Positions 5,320-12,214 of a stretch of DNA of 12,283 nucleotides are shown piece by piece. Location: positions 1 to 12,283 of the forward strand of contig CAZFCB010000035.1 in the NCBI GenBank assembly GCA_964517585.1, given 5' to 3'. The position numbers and the translations under genes are program-made. The stretch is from JAGORY01 sp964517585 (lineage in GTDB: Bacteria; Patescibacteriota; Gracilibacteria; Peribacterales; Peribacteraceae). Below the pieces are notes generated by a model. That model worked only from the letters and a program-made list of their open reading frames with translations. It did not search any database and had not been told where the DNA came from. Within the stretch, counting starts at the first letter, position 1, and the number at the start of each line of letters is the position of its first letter.

Positions 5320-6170
5320 TAGGCCGTTACTTTCTCGTGTGCCTTGCAGTATCCATCACACGTTTTTTCACAGCCTTCACAGCACACAAAAAGAGAGTGA
5401 CAGACGTTATCCGTGCAGTCGATGTGACGGTCTGACTCAATGCCGCAGTACGTACACGTCGAGACGTACGTCTTCTTTCGTGCGCCTGGAAAGCGTACAG
5501 CTCTGCGGTCATCGAAAACGAACAGAGAGCCATCGAAATGTCCGTTTGGAAACGCTTCGCAGTATTTCACGATGCCGCCTTCCAGCTGTCGTACATCAGT
5601 AAATCCGTGCTCTTTGAGGAGTGCAGACGCCTTTTCACAACGAATGCCGCCTGTGCAGTACGTCACGACTTTCTTGCCAACGTACTTCGTAAGATGTGGC
5701 ATGTGACCCGGCAAATCACGGAAGTTTTTCATCGGAAGTGTGACGGCATTTCTAAATCTTCCTATCTCAGCTTCGTAGTCGTTGCGCATGTCGATGAGCA
5801 CAAGATCATCACCCCGTTCCAACTCAGCATGCAGTTCCTCCGGTGTGATGTACGGTGCAGCATTTGTCGGATCAACTCCGGCTCGAAGCGTGACGACTTC
5901 TGGACGGAGTCTGACAAAAAGTTTGGCAAACGCATGTGCTTCGTGTTCAGATTCCTTAAACGCAATGCCAGAGAAGAGAGGATGAGTATTGAGTGCTTCT
6001 TTGTACTTCTCGATGTTTTCGGCAGTGCCAGAACACGTACCGTTGATGCCTTCGCTACTAATAAAAATACGACCCTTGAGTTCGAGTTTCTGACACAGCG
6101 CACGGTGACGGAGGGTTTCCATGTCAGCATTCGGAACGGCGATGTATTTGTAGTACAGAAGAACTTTCAT
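5319..6170 (-). CDS. trhO: tRNA uridine(34) hydroxylase TrhO (rhodanese family, UPF0176)
   Basis: TrhO makes 5-hydroxyuridine at wobble position 34 of tRNAs, the first step to (c)mo5U, in an oxygen-dependent reaction. The 283 residues start with the N-terminal acylphosphatase-like part, including KGRIFISSEGINGTCSGT (32-49). The rhodanese domain follows, with VLIDMRNDYEAEIGRF (124-139) and the active loop YCTGGIRCEKAS (171-182), Cys172 being the rhodanese-type catalytic position. The C-terminus (239-275) has ten or so Cys in CxxC-like pairs and could bind zinc, as in other family members. The start fits the family (MKVLLYYKY). TACTAT lies 7 bases before the ATG and no Shine-Dalgarno site is seen. 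It is divergent from the dehydrogenase gene and convergent with livM. Confidence 0.94.
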   Translation of the reverse strand: MKVLLYYKYIAVPNADMETLRHRALCQKLELKGRIFISSEGINGTCSGTAENIEKYKEALNTHPLFSGIAFKESEHEAHAFAKLFVRLRPEVVTLRAGVDPTNAAPYITPEELHAELERGDDLVLIDMRNDYEAEIGRFRNAVTLPMKNFRDLPGHMPHLTKYVGKKVVTYCTGGIRCEKASALLKEHGFTDVRQLEGGIVKYCEAFPNGHFDGSLFVFDDRRAVRFPGARKKTYVSTCTYCGIESDRHIDCTDNVCHSLFVCCEGCEKTCDGYCKAHEKVTA

Positions 6171-6177
6171 GATGGAG

Positions 6178-6183
6178 ATAGTA
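6178..6183 (-). promoter_or_regulatory. -10 element of trhO
   Basis: TACTAT on the minus strand lies 7 bases before the trhO ATG. It is only 13 bases from the -10 of the divergent dehydrogenase gene, so the two polymerases could not bind together. Confidence 0.45.
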
Positions 6184-6196
6184 GCAGATTCTGGGG

Positions 6197-6202
6197 TATA
6201 AT
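6197..6202 (+). promoter_or_regulatory. -10 element of the YdfG-like dehydrogenase gene
   Basis: A perfect TATAAT lies 9 bases before the ATG at 6212. No clear -35 is seen. The predicted start site falls within about two bases of the ATG. Confidence 0.55.
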
Positions 6203-6211
6203 CATCCCCCT

Positions 6212-6955
6212 ATGAAAGGGTTCACACTGATTACAGGGGCTAGCGCAGGCATTGGCGAAGCGACAGCTCGCTTGTTTGCGTCACACGGTAAAAACCTTAT
6301 TCTCATCGCCAGACGTGGCGAGAGGCTTGAAAAAATAAAAAAAGAGCTCTCAGCAGTTGACGTTCTTCTTTTTGAGAAAGATGTCACAGATGCTTCTGCC
6401 ATAGAAGCAATGTTTCGTGACGATCTCAAAAATATCTCTATTGATTGCATTGTAAATAATGCCGGACTCGCACTCGGTCGTGATTCGTTTGATCAGTATG
6501 ATTTTAAAGACATTCAAACGATGATAGACGTGAATATCACAGCCTTCTTGAAAGTGGCACATCTCGGACTGCCGTATCTGAAAAAAACCAAGGGACATCT
6601 TGTTAATCTCGGTAGCATTGCAGGTATGAAATCATATGGTGGTGGAGCCGTATACTGCGGCACCAAATTCTTCGTTCACGCGTTCACGGAAGCGCTTCGT
6701 CAGGATCTTCTTGGTACTGGAGTACGGGTGACAACCATCGCGCCCGGTAACGTTGAGACCGAATTTAGTATCGTTCGTCTCAAAGGAGACAGGGCAAAGG
6801 CTGACGCAGTGTATCAAGGATTCGAAGCACTCAAACCAGATGATATTGCCGATGCTATTTGGTACGCAGTCAGTCGTCCTCCGCATGTAAATACGGAGCT
6901 CATGCTTGTGATGCCGACCGATCAGGCTGGTATTACGGTATGTAGGAAGCAGTGA
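6212..6955 (+). CDS. ydfG: Short-chain dehydrogenase/reductase, YdfG-like
   Basis: This NAD(P)-dependent oxidoreductase has 247 residues, the standard classical SDR length. The cofactor motif TGASAGIG is at 8-15, ARRGERL (33-39) suggests NADP preference, NNAG is at 82-85, and the catalytic set is Ser135, Tyr148 and Lys152 (YCGTK). The segments VNNAGLALG, TEFSIVRLKGD and the C-terminal HVNTELMLVMPTDQ follow E. coli YdfG (NADP-dependent 3-hydroxy acid/serine dehydrogenase, also malonic semialdehyde reductase) closely from memory. The exact substrate cannot be fixed from sequence. It is transcribed divergently from trhO. Its last 23 bases overlap the 3' end of the convergent HTTM gene. Confidence 0.9.
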   Translation: MKGFTLITGASAGIGEATARLFASHGKNLILIARRGERLEKIKKELSAVDVLLFEKDVTDASAIEAMFRDDLKNISIDCIVNNAGLALGRDSFDQYDFKDIQTMIDVNITAFLKVAHLGLPYLKKTKGHLVNLGSIAGMKSYGGGAVYCGTKFFVHAFTEALRQDLLGTGVRVTTIAPGNVETEFSIVRLKGDRAKADAVYQGFEALKPDDIADAIWYAVSRPPHVNTELMLVMPTDQAGITVCRKQ

Positions 6956-8255
6956 TGGGACGGTGTTCCGCCACCCACATGTATATTCGTGTTCCGATAT
7001 AAGAAACTCCCGGAATGTACAAAAATGGCGCCAGTATGAAGAGCACTGGCAAGTGCCATGTCAGTGCACGGAAGGCGAAAAAGCCTTTCTTGTACGTTCC
7101 ATCGGCAAGTTTCACATGCATTTCTTTATTGAGAGCATCCATGCTTACGGCTGGCGCATAGGATTTCTTGTTGTGTGGATCGTGGTAGTTTGCAAATTCC
7201 ACTCGATGAAGCCAGTCGAGCATCGAGAGTGTGAAGATGCTTTTTTTGCAGAAACCGCACCGTCCATCGAAGAGGACGACGAGTGGCGCTTTCATTCTTG
7301 CATTGAATCTTACTCGAATCGCTCGGAAATCATCATCGAGTAGAAGCCCTAGGTATGCTGCAAAAACGGTGAGAGAGAAAGTGCCGATGTCCATGAACAT
7401 GAAAATGCTGCCATGAAGCAGTATGCCGCACAGCAAGAGCGTGCGCTTAAATATGTTGGAAGCCTCACTTGTCAGGATGCCAAAGAATGACAGAAGTCCG
7501 AGGATAAGCAGTAATCCCCACGCAAGTTGAGAGAAGACGGTGAAGTAACCGACGACCGGACTCATGAAGGATAGAGCATCTGCCATCTTTGGTGACAGTC
7601 GAGTGAAGTCAGTCAGGTGGAGTATTGCGGCAACAGCAGAACCATCTCGCCACATACTGCCATGCCATTTGCCGATGGCTGACGAGACGTAGATGAGAAT
7701 CATTTGCCACAAGAGCAATCGATATGGCCAGATCGGCATCGTTCGCTTGGACGGTGGCTGATCTTTCCCCGTCTCACGAATGAGCTTCAGGCGTGTGCGA
7801 AGATTTGCAATCGTGAATGTGCGAAAGCACGGTGAGAGAAGCAAGATGAATCCAAGAAGCCGAAGAAGTGTATCGCCTCCATCAAGTGTGATCGTTCCGT
7901 ACTCATGGAACGATGAGAGCAACACTACTGCGACTAAAAGCATCCACTTTCTTCCGAAACCGACAATGACACAGAAGAGCGATACTAAAAAAATGGCATA
8001 CAGAAGCCAAACACCCATCGTTCCCGCATAATCGAGCAATGAAAATCTCCACGACGTCCGTAGGACTTTTTCTATCATGTCATGTGACAAGATTCCAGTG
8101 GGCCCGTAGAACCGTTGCACGTTTGGCATCTCCAGAAGCATCGTCACGAATGCGATGACTCCAAACGCAACGCGCATCATGCCAAAGCCTGCAGCAGATA
8201 CTGGCCTGAACCAGAAGCTAGTCATGCGGCCAATGAGTGAGCGATTCATCGGCAT
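6933..8255 (-). CDS. HTTM (VKGC-like) membrane protein fused to a DCC thiol-disulfide domain
   Basis: This 440-residue protein has two parts. Residues 15-310 are an HTTM domain (horizontally transferred transmembrane domain, related to vitamin K-dependent gamma-carboxylase). They hold several membrane helices, FHEYGTITLDGGDTLLRLLGFILLLSPCFR (116-145), YVSSAIGKWHGSMWRDGSAV (189-208) and HGSIFMFMDIGTFS (281-294). Residues 325-430 are a DCC/DUF393 domain starting VVLFDGRCGFCKKSI (326-340), with the CxxC pair Cys333 and Cys336. The real reaction of bacterial HTTM proteins is unknown; oxidoreduction of a membrane quinone or a thiol is only a guess from the domains. The ATG shares a base with the TAA of the upstream gene (TAATG), so the pair is translationally coupled. 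The second Met (M3) is an alternative start. Confidence 0.88.
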   Translation of the reverse strand: MPMNRSLIGRMTSFWFRPVSAAGFGMMRVAFGVIAFVTMLLEMPNVQRFYGPTGILSHDMIEKVLRTSWRFSLLDYAGTMGVWLLYAIFLVSLFCVIVGFGRKWMLLVAVVLLSSFHEYGTITLDGGDTLLRLLGFILLLSPCFRTFTIANLRTRLKLIRETGKDQPPSKRTMPIWPYRLLLWQMILIYVSSAIGKWHGSMWRDGSAVAAILHLTDFTRLSPKMADALSFMSPVVGYFTVFSQLAWGLLLILGLLSFFGILTSEASNIFKRTLLLCGILLHGSIFMFMDIGTFSLTVFAAYLGLLLDDDFRAIRVRFNARMKAPLVVLFDGRCGFCKKSIFTLSMLDWLHRVEFANYHDPHNKKSYAPAVSMDALNKEMHVKLADGTYKKGFFAFRALTWHLPVLFILAPFLYIPGVSYIGTRIYMWVAEHRPITASYIP

Positions 8256-8776
8256 TAGAATCGGGGACAGCGGACGGAAGCAAGAAGTGACTGCTCGGGT
8301 ATTCTCGTGGTTTTTGCTACTCTTTTTAGTGAAGCAAGATCACTGGGTAAAACAGTATTTCGTACGAGGAGACGAACATCAGTCCCTGGGCCACTCGGAA
8401 TGCGAGGGCAGAGTGACAAAAGATAGTTCGGGAGAAGCGCTTTCCATGAATCCTGTAGTCTGCCGAGTACCTTCAGTTCCTTCGCGCGTTCATGCCACGA
8501 AAGATGTGAAAAATCTATCACCATAGCTGTTTCATACCGGTCACCTGCATTTCGTTCGATGTAATACACGCTGTTCCGTCTCAGTGGATTTGGTGAAAAG
8601 ATGTCCCACTTTTGCCACTGACTGAGCGCTAGAACATACGGTACGGAGAGTTGTCGAACTGCATTGAAGGCATTGTCTCCACTCGCAGGTAACAGATATG
8701 CCGCAACAGAAAACATATGCCAGAGACAGAAGCTGACGATGAGGAGACAGTGCCAAGGGCGGGGAGTAGGTGACAT
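8255..8776 (-). CDS. Small membrane-anchored partner of the HTTM-DCC protein
   Basis: The 173-residue product has one hydrophobic segment near the N-terminus (about 9-29, LLIVSFCLWHMFSVAAYLLP), then a mainly soluble part. The motif QWQKWDIFSPNPLRRNSVYYIE (53-74) resembles the W-x-x-F-x-P-x-P motif of small proteins encoded beside HTTM genes (DUF5819-like), which I recall but cannot verify. The final third is basic and Leu/Ser-rich with no known domain. A weak GGAAAA lies about 7 bases before the ATG. The stop overlaps the next start as TAATG, so equal expression and a physical complex with the HTTM-DCC protein are likely. The 92-base gap to the upstream methyltransferase gene shows no clear terminator or promoter. 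Confidence 0.75.
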   Translation of the reverse strand: MSPTPRPWHCLLIVSFCLWHMFSVAAYLLPASGDNAFNAVRQLSVPYVLALSQWQKWDIFSPNPLRRNSVYYIERNAGDRYETAMVIDFSHLSWHERAKELKVLGRLQDSWKALLPNYLLSLCPRIPSGPGTDVRLLVRNTVLPSDLASLKRVAKTTRIPEQSLLASVRCPRF

Positions 8777-8868
8777 CTTTTTTCCATTGTTTCATGAAAG
8801 GCCGATGAGGAGTAGAGGCAAGCCGCTGGCACGTCTCTACATCAAGATCGCACGCGAAGATCGAGTTA

Positions 8869-10071
8869 CTATTTCTTCGGTTTCAAAAGAATGATCTCTC
8901 GTCCGACAAACTGGTCATTCCGTCGATACATGATCGAAAAACGTCCATCAATGGACGGATCAGCATGCGGAGGAAGTGACGGACGAAAACCGAGGTCTTC
9001 GGCAACTTTCCAAATTTTCGTCAGATGGATCATTTTCTTCTGCGCGTACCATACGGGGAGTGTCATGACGACGGGCACGCCGGGTAGAGTCTCGGCGCAG
9101 TTTTTCAGAAACGCTGCCGTGAGTTCTTCTGCTTGTTTGCAGTATGTCTCAGCATCTTTCACCGTCGCACGATTCGTAAGAGCGGGACCAAGAGTTCCTT
9201 CGGTCACGATGATATTTGGCTTATTCTTGAGCTCAAACGGCTTTGTTGCATCCTGTTTCCAGACGTCGGCTGATATATCTTTCTTAGGAATTTTAAAAAC
9301 TTTTCGTAGCCATTCAATGTTCTTCTCGGTACCGTTCACAGCTTTCTGCGCATTGTCTGATGCAAGAACGTGCCACCCCGCAATCATCGCTTCCATCGGA
9401 ATGACTCCCGTTCCACAGAACGGATCAAACACCGTCATGTCTTTCGTCGGACTGACCAGTGAAGCGCCGAAGTTGAGCAGAATTTGTGCGAGTTTCGGCG
9501 GAAGGAGTCCAACTTTCGTATCGCGGACTGGCTTGTCGATGTCTCTCAGCGTGTACGTTTTTACATTCTGTGCAGCTACCGTGCGTCCGATCCAGACACG
9601 TTCACCGTTCTGCAAAATCATAAGTTCACAACCTTTCTTCGGATCAAGTACTCCTTCATCGTGCAACTGGATTGGTTTTGCAGATTCTCGTTCTGAGCCG
9701 ATGTAGCGACTGGGCACACCTTTCTGCTTGAGACCCTTCTTGCACGATTTGTAGAAATCGCGGATGCGGTTTGGAGAAATGCCAAAACAACGCAGACTAA
9801 AAGTCGCTTTTCCTTTCACAGTTTTCAGTTCGGAAGCGAGGAGAGCAGGTAAGTCATTCAGGCCAATGGCAAAATCTCCGATGATACTTTTTGCTATGAC
9901 TATCGTACCGCCAATCCGGTTGAGGAATGCTTGGTCTAATTCTTTTGATGTCGTGAATGTCACGACCGTGCCAGCAAACAGATGTTCTTTCTGAAAATCT
10001 GGGAGAATTGCTGCAAGTTCTGCGATAGAGAGCGATGGATTATTTCCGAGTTGAGCGGCGTAAGAGTGCAT
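8869..10071 (-). CDS. TRM11/TrmG10-like RNA (guanine-N2) methyltransferase
   Basis: This is probably a tRNA-modifying SAM-dependent methyltransferase of the archaeal/eukaryal TRM11-Trm-G10 kind, frequent in Candidate Phyla. The 400 residues open with SYAAQLGNNPSLSIAELAAIL, the usual N-terminal segment. A middle region follows with THUMP-like character, then RDIDKPVRDTKVGLLPPKLAQILLNF and motif I TVFDPFCGTGVIPMEA (about 213-228). Motif IV is VTEGTLGP (about 289-296) rather than the usual DPPY or NPPY, so the aromatic base-stacking Tyr is missing there. The start at 10071 fits the homologous N-terminus and follows TATGCT by 7 bases; ATGs at 10089 and 10083 are alternatives. The exact target base is unknown. 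It lies divergent from gdhA. Confidence 0.85.
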   Translation of the reverse strand: MHSYAAQLGNNPSLSIAELAAILPDFQKEHLFAGTVVTFTTSKELDQAFLNRIGGTIVIAKSIIGDFAIGLNDLPALLASELKTVKGKATFSLRCFGISPNRIRDFYKSCKKGLKQKGVPSRYIGSERESAKPIQLHDEGVLDPKKGCELMILQNGERVWIGRTVAAQNVKTYTLRDIDKPVRDTKVGLLPPKLAQILLNFGASLVSPTKDMTVFDPFCGTGVIPMEAMIAGWHVLASDNAQKAVNGTEKNIEWLRKVFKIPKKDISADVWKQDATKPFELKNKPNIIVTEGTLGPALTNRATVKDAETYCKQAEELTAAFLKNCAETLPGVPVVMTLPVWYAQKKMIHLTKIWKVAEDLGFRPSLPPHADPSIDGRFSIMYRRNDQFVGREIILLKPKK

Positions 10072-10078
10072 GGTTCGC

Positions 10079-10084
10079 AGCATA
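10079..10084 (-). promoter_or_regulatory. -10-like element of the TRM11-like gene
   Basis: TATGCT on the minus strand lies 7 bases before ATG 10071, a spacing shared with other genes here. It would favour 10071 over the longer starts at 10083 and 10089. The match is only 4 of 6. Confidence 0.35.
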
Positions 10085-10117
10085 ACCATAAGTTACGATC
10101 TATGCGACTTTGCGTTC

Positions 10118-10146
10118 TTGTAAAAATGTGTCTGAATATCTACATT
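10118..10146 (+). promoter_or_regulatory. Possible gdhA promoter
   Basis: TTGTAA (10118-10123) and TACATT (10141-10146) are separated by 17 bases, each matching the consensus at 4 of 6. A transcript from about 10153 would have a 5' leader of about 93 bases before ATG 10246. A second option is TAGATT at 10176-10181, 7 bases before an in-frame ATG at 10189. Confidence 0.35.
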
Positions 10147-10223
10147 ATTCTGTACCGTCGACATAGCATCTCTCTTAGATTTTTTTCGATGAAATACACA
10201 TTGAGAGTATTTTGGAGAGTAGA

Positions 10224-10256
10224 ATGCAACCATTCCCAATTTCTTATGAAGCATGA
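10224..10256 (+). CDS. Short upstream ORF overlapping the gdhA start
   Basis: ATG 10224 is preceded by GGAGAG (10214-10219), the best Shine-Dalgarno-like site of the window. It opens a 10-residue frame, MQPFPISYEA, ending TGA 10254-10256. It overlaps the gdhA start at 10246 in another frame. It could couple or limit gdhA translation. It may also be chance. Confidence 0.35.
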   Translation: MQPFPISYEA

Positions 10257-11535
10257 GACACCCTATGAACGGGCCATGAGTTTCATTCATGACTCCTTTG
10301 AGAGGCTCAAGCTCACGAAGAACGAGCGAGCTTTACTATCAACTCCACAGAAAATTCTGAATCATGAGGTAGGCTTTAAGCTCGATAACGGGAAAATGAT
10401 GAAAGTCCCAGCCTATCGCGTTCAGTACAACAATGCTCGGGGACCATACAAAGGCGGTATCCGATTTCACTCGGATGCTGATGTGGAGGAAGTAAAGGCG
10501 CTCGCCGCACTGATGGCGGTGAAGACCGCAGTCGTTAATATTCCCTTTGGTGGAGCAAAAGGAGGTATACAGGTGGATCCGAAGAAACTGAGCAAAGCCG
10601 AACTGCAGCGGATGAGCCGGGAATATATTCGAAACATTGCACCAGATATCGGCCCGGATAGTGATATTCCAGCGCCTGACGTGAATACAAATCCGCAGAT
10701 CATGGCGTGGATGCGCGACGAGTATGAGAAAGTGTCGGGAGGTTACGCACCTGCCGTGATTACGGGAAAACCAATGTCTTTCGGTGGTTCGCTTGGTCGG
10801 GATAAAGCGACTGCGAGGGGTGGATTTTTCATTCTTGAGGAACTTGCAAAACTAGAAGCACTCGATCTCCACGATATTCGTGTAGCAGTGCAGGGTTTTG
10901 GAAACGCGGGTTCCGAGATTGCAACGTTTCTCCATGATGCAGGTGCCATGATTGTTGCTGTATCAGATTCGCACGGTGGCATCTATTCCAAAGTCGGACT
11001 TGATCCCATCAGAATCAGCAAATACAAGCGCAAAACAGGGTCTGTGCAAGGTCAGTATTGTGAAGGCTCCGTTTGTGACCTGAGTCGCCTGAAGATGGAT
11101 GAAACGGACGTGATCTCCAATGACGATCTTCTCACGTGTGACTGCGATATTCTCATTCCAGCTGCACTCGATAATGCAATCACGGAGAAGAATGCGAAGA
11201 ACGTGAAAGCAAAAATTGTTCTAGAACTTGCAAACGGACCGGTGTCACCAGAAGCAGATAGTATTCTTGCAGAGAGAGGGATTATCGTCGTTCCTGACGT
11301 TCTTGCAAACGCAGGAGGAGTCACGGTGAGTTACTTTGAGTGGGTGCAGGGTCGCTCTGGTGATCAGTGGACAGCCGAAAAAGTGGATCAGGAACTCAAG
11401 CGAATCATGCTGACTGCGTTCAATGAGGTGAGGTCAGAAGCGAAACGAAAGGATCTCACACTTCGCGAGGCAGCGTTTGACGTTGCACTTGGTCGTATAG
11501 TGGAGGCTATGCGCGTGCGGGGGTGGGTCAGTTGA
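10246..11535 (+). CDS. gdhA: Glu/Leu/Phe/Val dehydrogenase (glutamate dehydrogenase type)
   Basis: The enzyme interconverts an amino acid and its 2-oxoacid plus ammonium using NAD(P). The 429 residues match hexameric GDHs of 410-450. The substrate region KVPAYRVQYNNARGPYKGGIRFH (53-75) includes Lys69. PFGGAKGGI (100-108) carries the catalytic Lys105, and DVNTN (145-149) the catalytic Asp145. VAVQGFGNAGSE (213-224) is the Rossmann loop, and PDVLANAGGVTVSYFEW (350-366) is the C-terminal signature. Glutamate is the likeliest substrate, though Leu or Val cannot be excluded by eye. The start at 10246 fits family N-termini (ETPYERA aligning with the usual NPxE). An in-frame ATG at 10189 preceded by TAGATT and 7 bases is a real alternative and would add 19 residues. 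Neighbours: divergent methyltransferase, convergent RAYT. Confidence 0.93.
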   Translation: MKHETPYERAMSFIHDSFERLKLTKNERALLSTPQKILNHEVGFKLDNGKMMKVPAYRVQYNNARGPYKGGIRFHSDADVEEVKALAALMAVKTAVVNIPFGGAKGGIQVDPKKLSKAELQRMSREYIRNIAPDIGPDSDIPAPDVNTNPQIMAWMRDEYEKVSGGYAPAVITGKPMSFGGSLGRDKATARGGFFILEELAKLEALDLHDIRVAVQGFGNAGSEIATFLHDAGAMIVAVSDSHGGIYSKVGLDPIRISKYKRKTGSVQGQYCEGSVCDLSRLKMDETDVISNDDLLTCDCDILIPAALDNAITEKNAKNVKAKIVLELANGPVSPEADSILAERGIIVVPDVLANAGGVTVSYFEWVQGRSGDQWTAEKVDQELKRIMLTAFNEVRSEAKRKDLTLREAAFDVALGRIVEAMRVRGWVS

Positions 11536-11547
11536 ATTGTCACCAGA

Positions 11548-11603
11548 GCGGGTCTACCGACCCGCGAATATGTGACCCGCGAATATGTGACCCGCGGATG
11601 TGA
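11548..11603. repeat. GC hairpin followed by 15-bp tandem repeats
   Basis: GCGGGTC-TACC-GACCCGC (11548-11565) is a perfect 7-bp stem with a 4-base loop, 12 bases after the gdhA stop. Its right arm is also the start of a 15-bp unit, GACCCGCGAATATGT, at 11559-11573 and 11574-11588, with a diverged third copy at 11589-11603. It lies between the convergent ends of gdhA and the RAYT gene. It has no T tract, so it is not a classical intrinsic terminator. It differs from the REP-like clusters and may be the RAYT gene's own flanking palindrome. Confidence 0.8.
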
Positions 11604-11638
11604 GATGTGAATATCGATGTGTGCTGAACGACGTACAA

Positions 11639-12079
11639 TTACATGACATCTGCCAACTCCGTAATATCCCACAATCTGCTCGCTGATGACCATCTGTATG
11701 CTTGAGAATTAGTGACCAGATGTTCATTGACAGGATTTTCATGAATGTATTGGAGAGCACGCCATGGTTCTTGGACGATACGTATATGAAAACGAGGCTG
11801 CCAAAGTACTCCTCTTGCCACACCGAACGAAACGCTGGATTTGTAACTTTTGATCACAGTCGAAATTTTCTCGGGAGGAGGAACATGCAAAAGCAAATGG
11901 CAATGATCCGGCATGATGACGAACCCGAAGAGAAAAAAAGTATGGACTGTCTGCGTCCGATAGATCGCTTCCACGGCTTCTCTTGCTAAGGTATCGTCTG
12001 AGAAATAAGGATAACGATTCTTGGTGACTGTCGTGACTAGCATGATGCATCCGTGTTGGGTGGGATGACGCTGTGACAT
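11639..12079 (-). CDS. REP-associated tyrosine transposase (RAYT, Y1_Tnp/IS200-like)
   Basis: RAYTs are single-copy HUH endonucleases that cut and join single-stranded DNA at REP palindromes. In the 146-residue product, FGFVIMPDHCHLLLHVP (51-67) carries the HUH pair His59 and His61, and WQPRFHIRIVQ (93-103) matches the usual WQRxFHDRVI segment. LQYIHENPVNEHLV (109-122) carries the catalytic-type Tyr111, and YRWSSA (128-133) is the family tail. All catalytic residues expected by eye are present, so it may be active. The frame is open up to ATG 12169, but residues before MSQRHPTQHGCIMLVTT do not resemble the family, so 12079 was preferred. Two REP-like clusters with inverted copies lie elsewhere in the window. 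No TnpB or IS ends are seen. Confidence 0.88.
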   Translation of the reverse strand: MSQRHPTQHGCIMLVTTVTKNRYPYFSDDTLAREAVEAIYRTQTVHTFFLFGFVIMPDHCHLLLHVPPPEKISTVIKSYKSSVSFGVARGVLWQPRFHIRIVQEPWRALQYIHENPVNEHLVTNSQAYRWSSASRLWDITELADVM

Positions 12080-12214
12080 GACTACAGAATCTATTATTGA
12101 TGATACTGAGTCGACATCGTATGTTTCGCATGCCATATCGCAAGTCAGTAGACCGGCTCTGAGACACAAAAAACACGTTCCTAAGATATAAAGAACAGCA
12201 TAGAAGGCATCAAT

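Noticed and set aside
5538..6215. Long plus-strand ORF opposite trhO
   Set aside because: It is a shadow of trhO, whose rhodanese and Cys-rich motifs are clear on the minus strand.
8891..9706. 271-residue plus-strand ORF
   Set aside because: It is a mirror frame of the TRM11-like methyltransferase with no recognisable domain.
9982..10188. gdhA frame extended back to 9982
   Set aside because: This part overlaps the TRM11-like gene on the other strand and has no GDH-like sequence.
12080..12169. Longer RAYT start at 12169
   Set aside because: The extra 30 residues do not resemble the family. MSQRHPTQHG fits the usual N-terminus.
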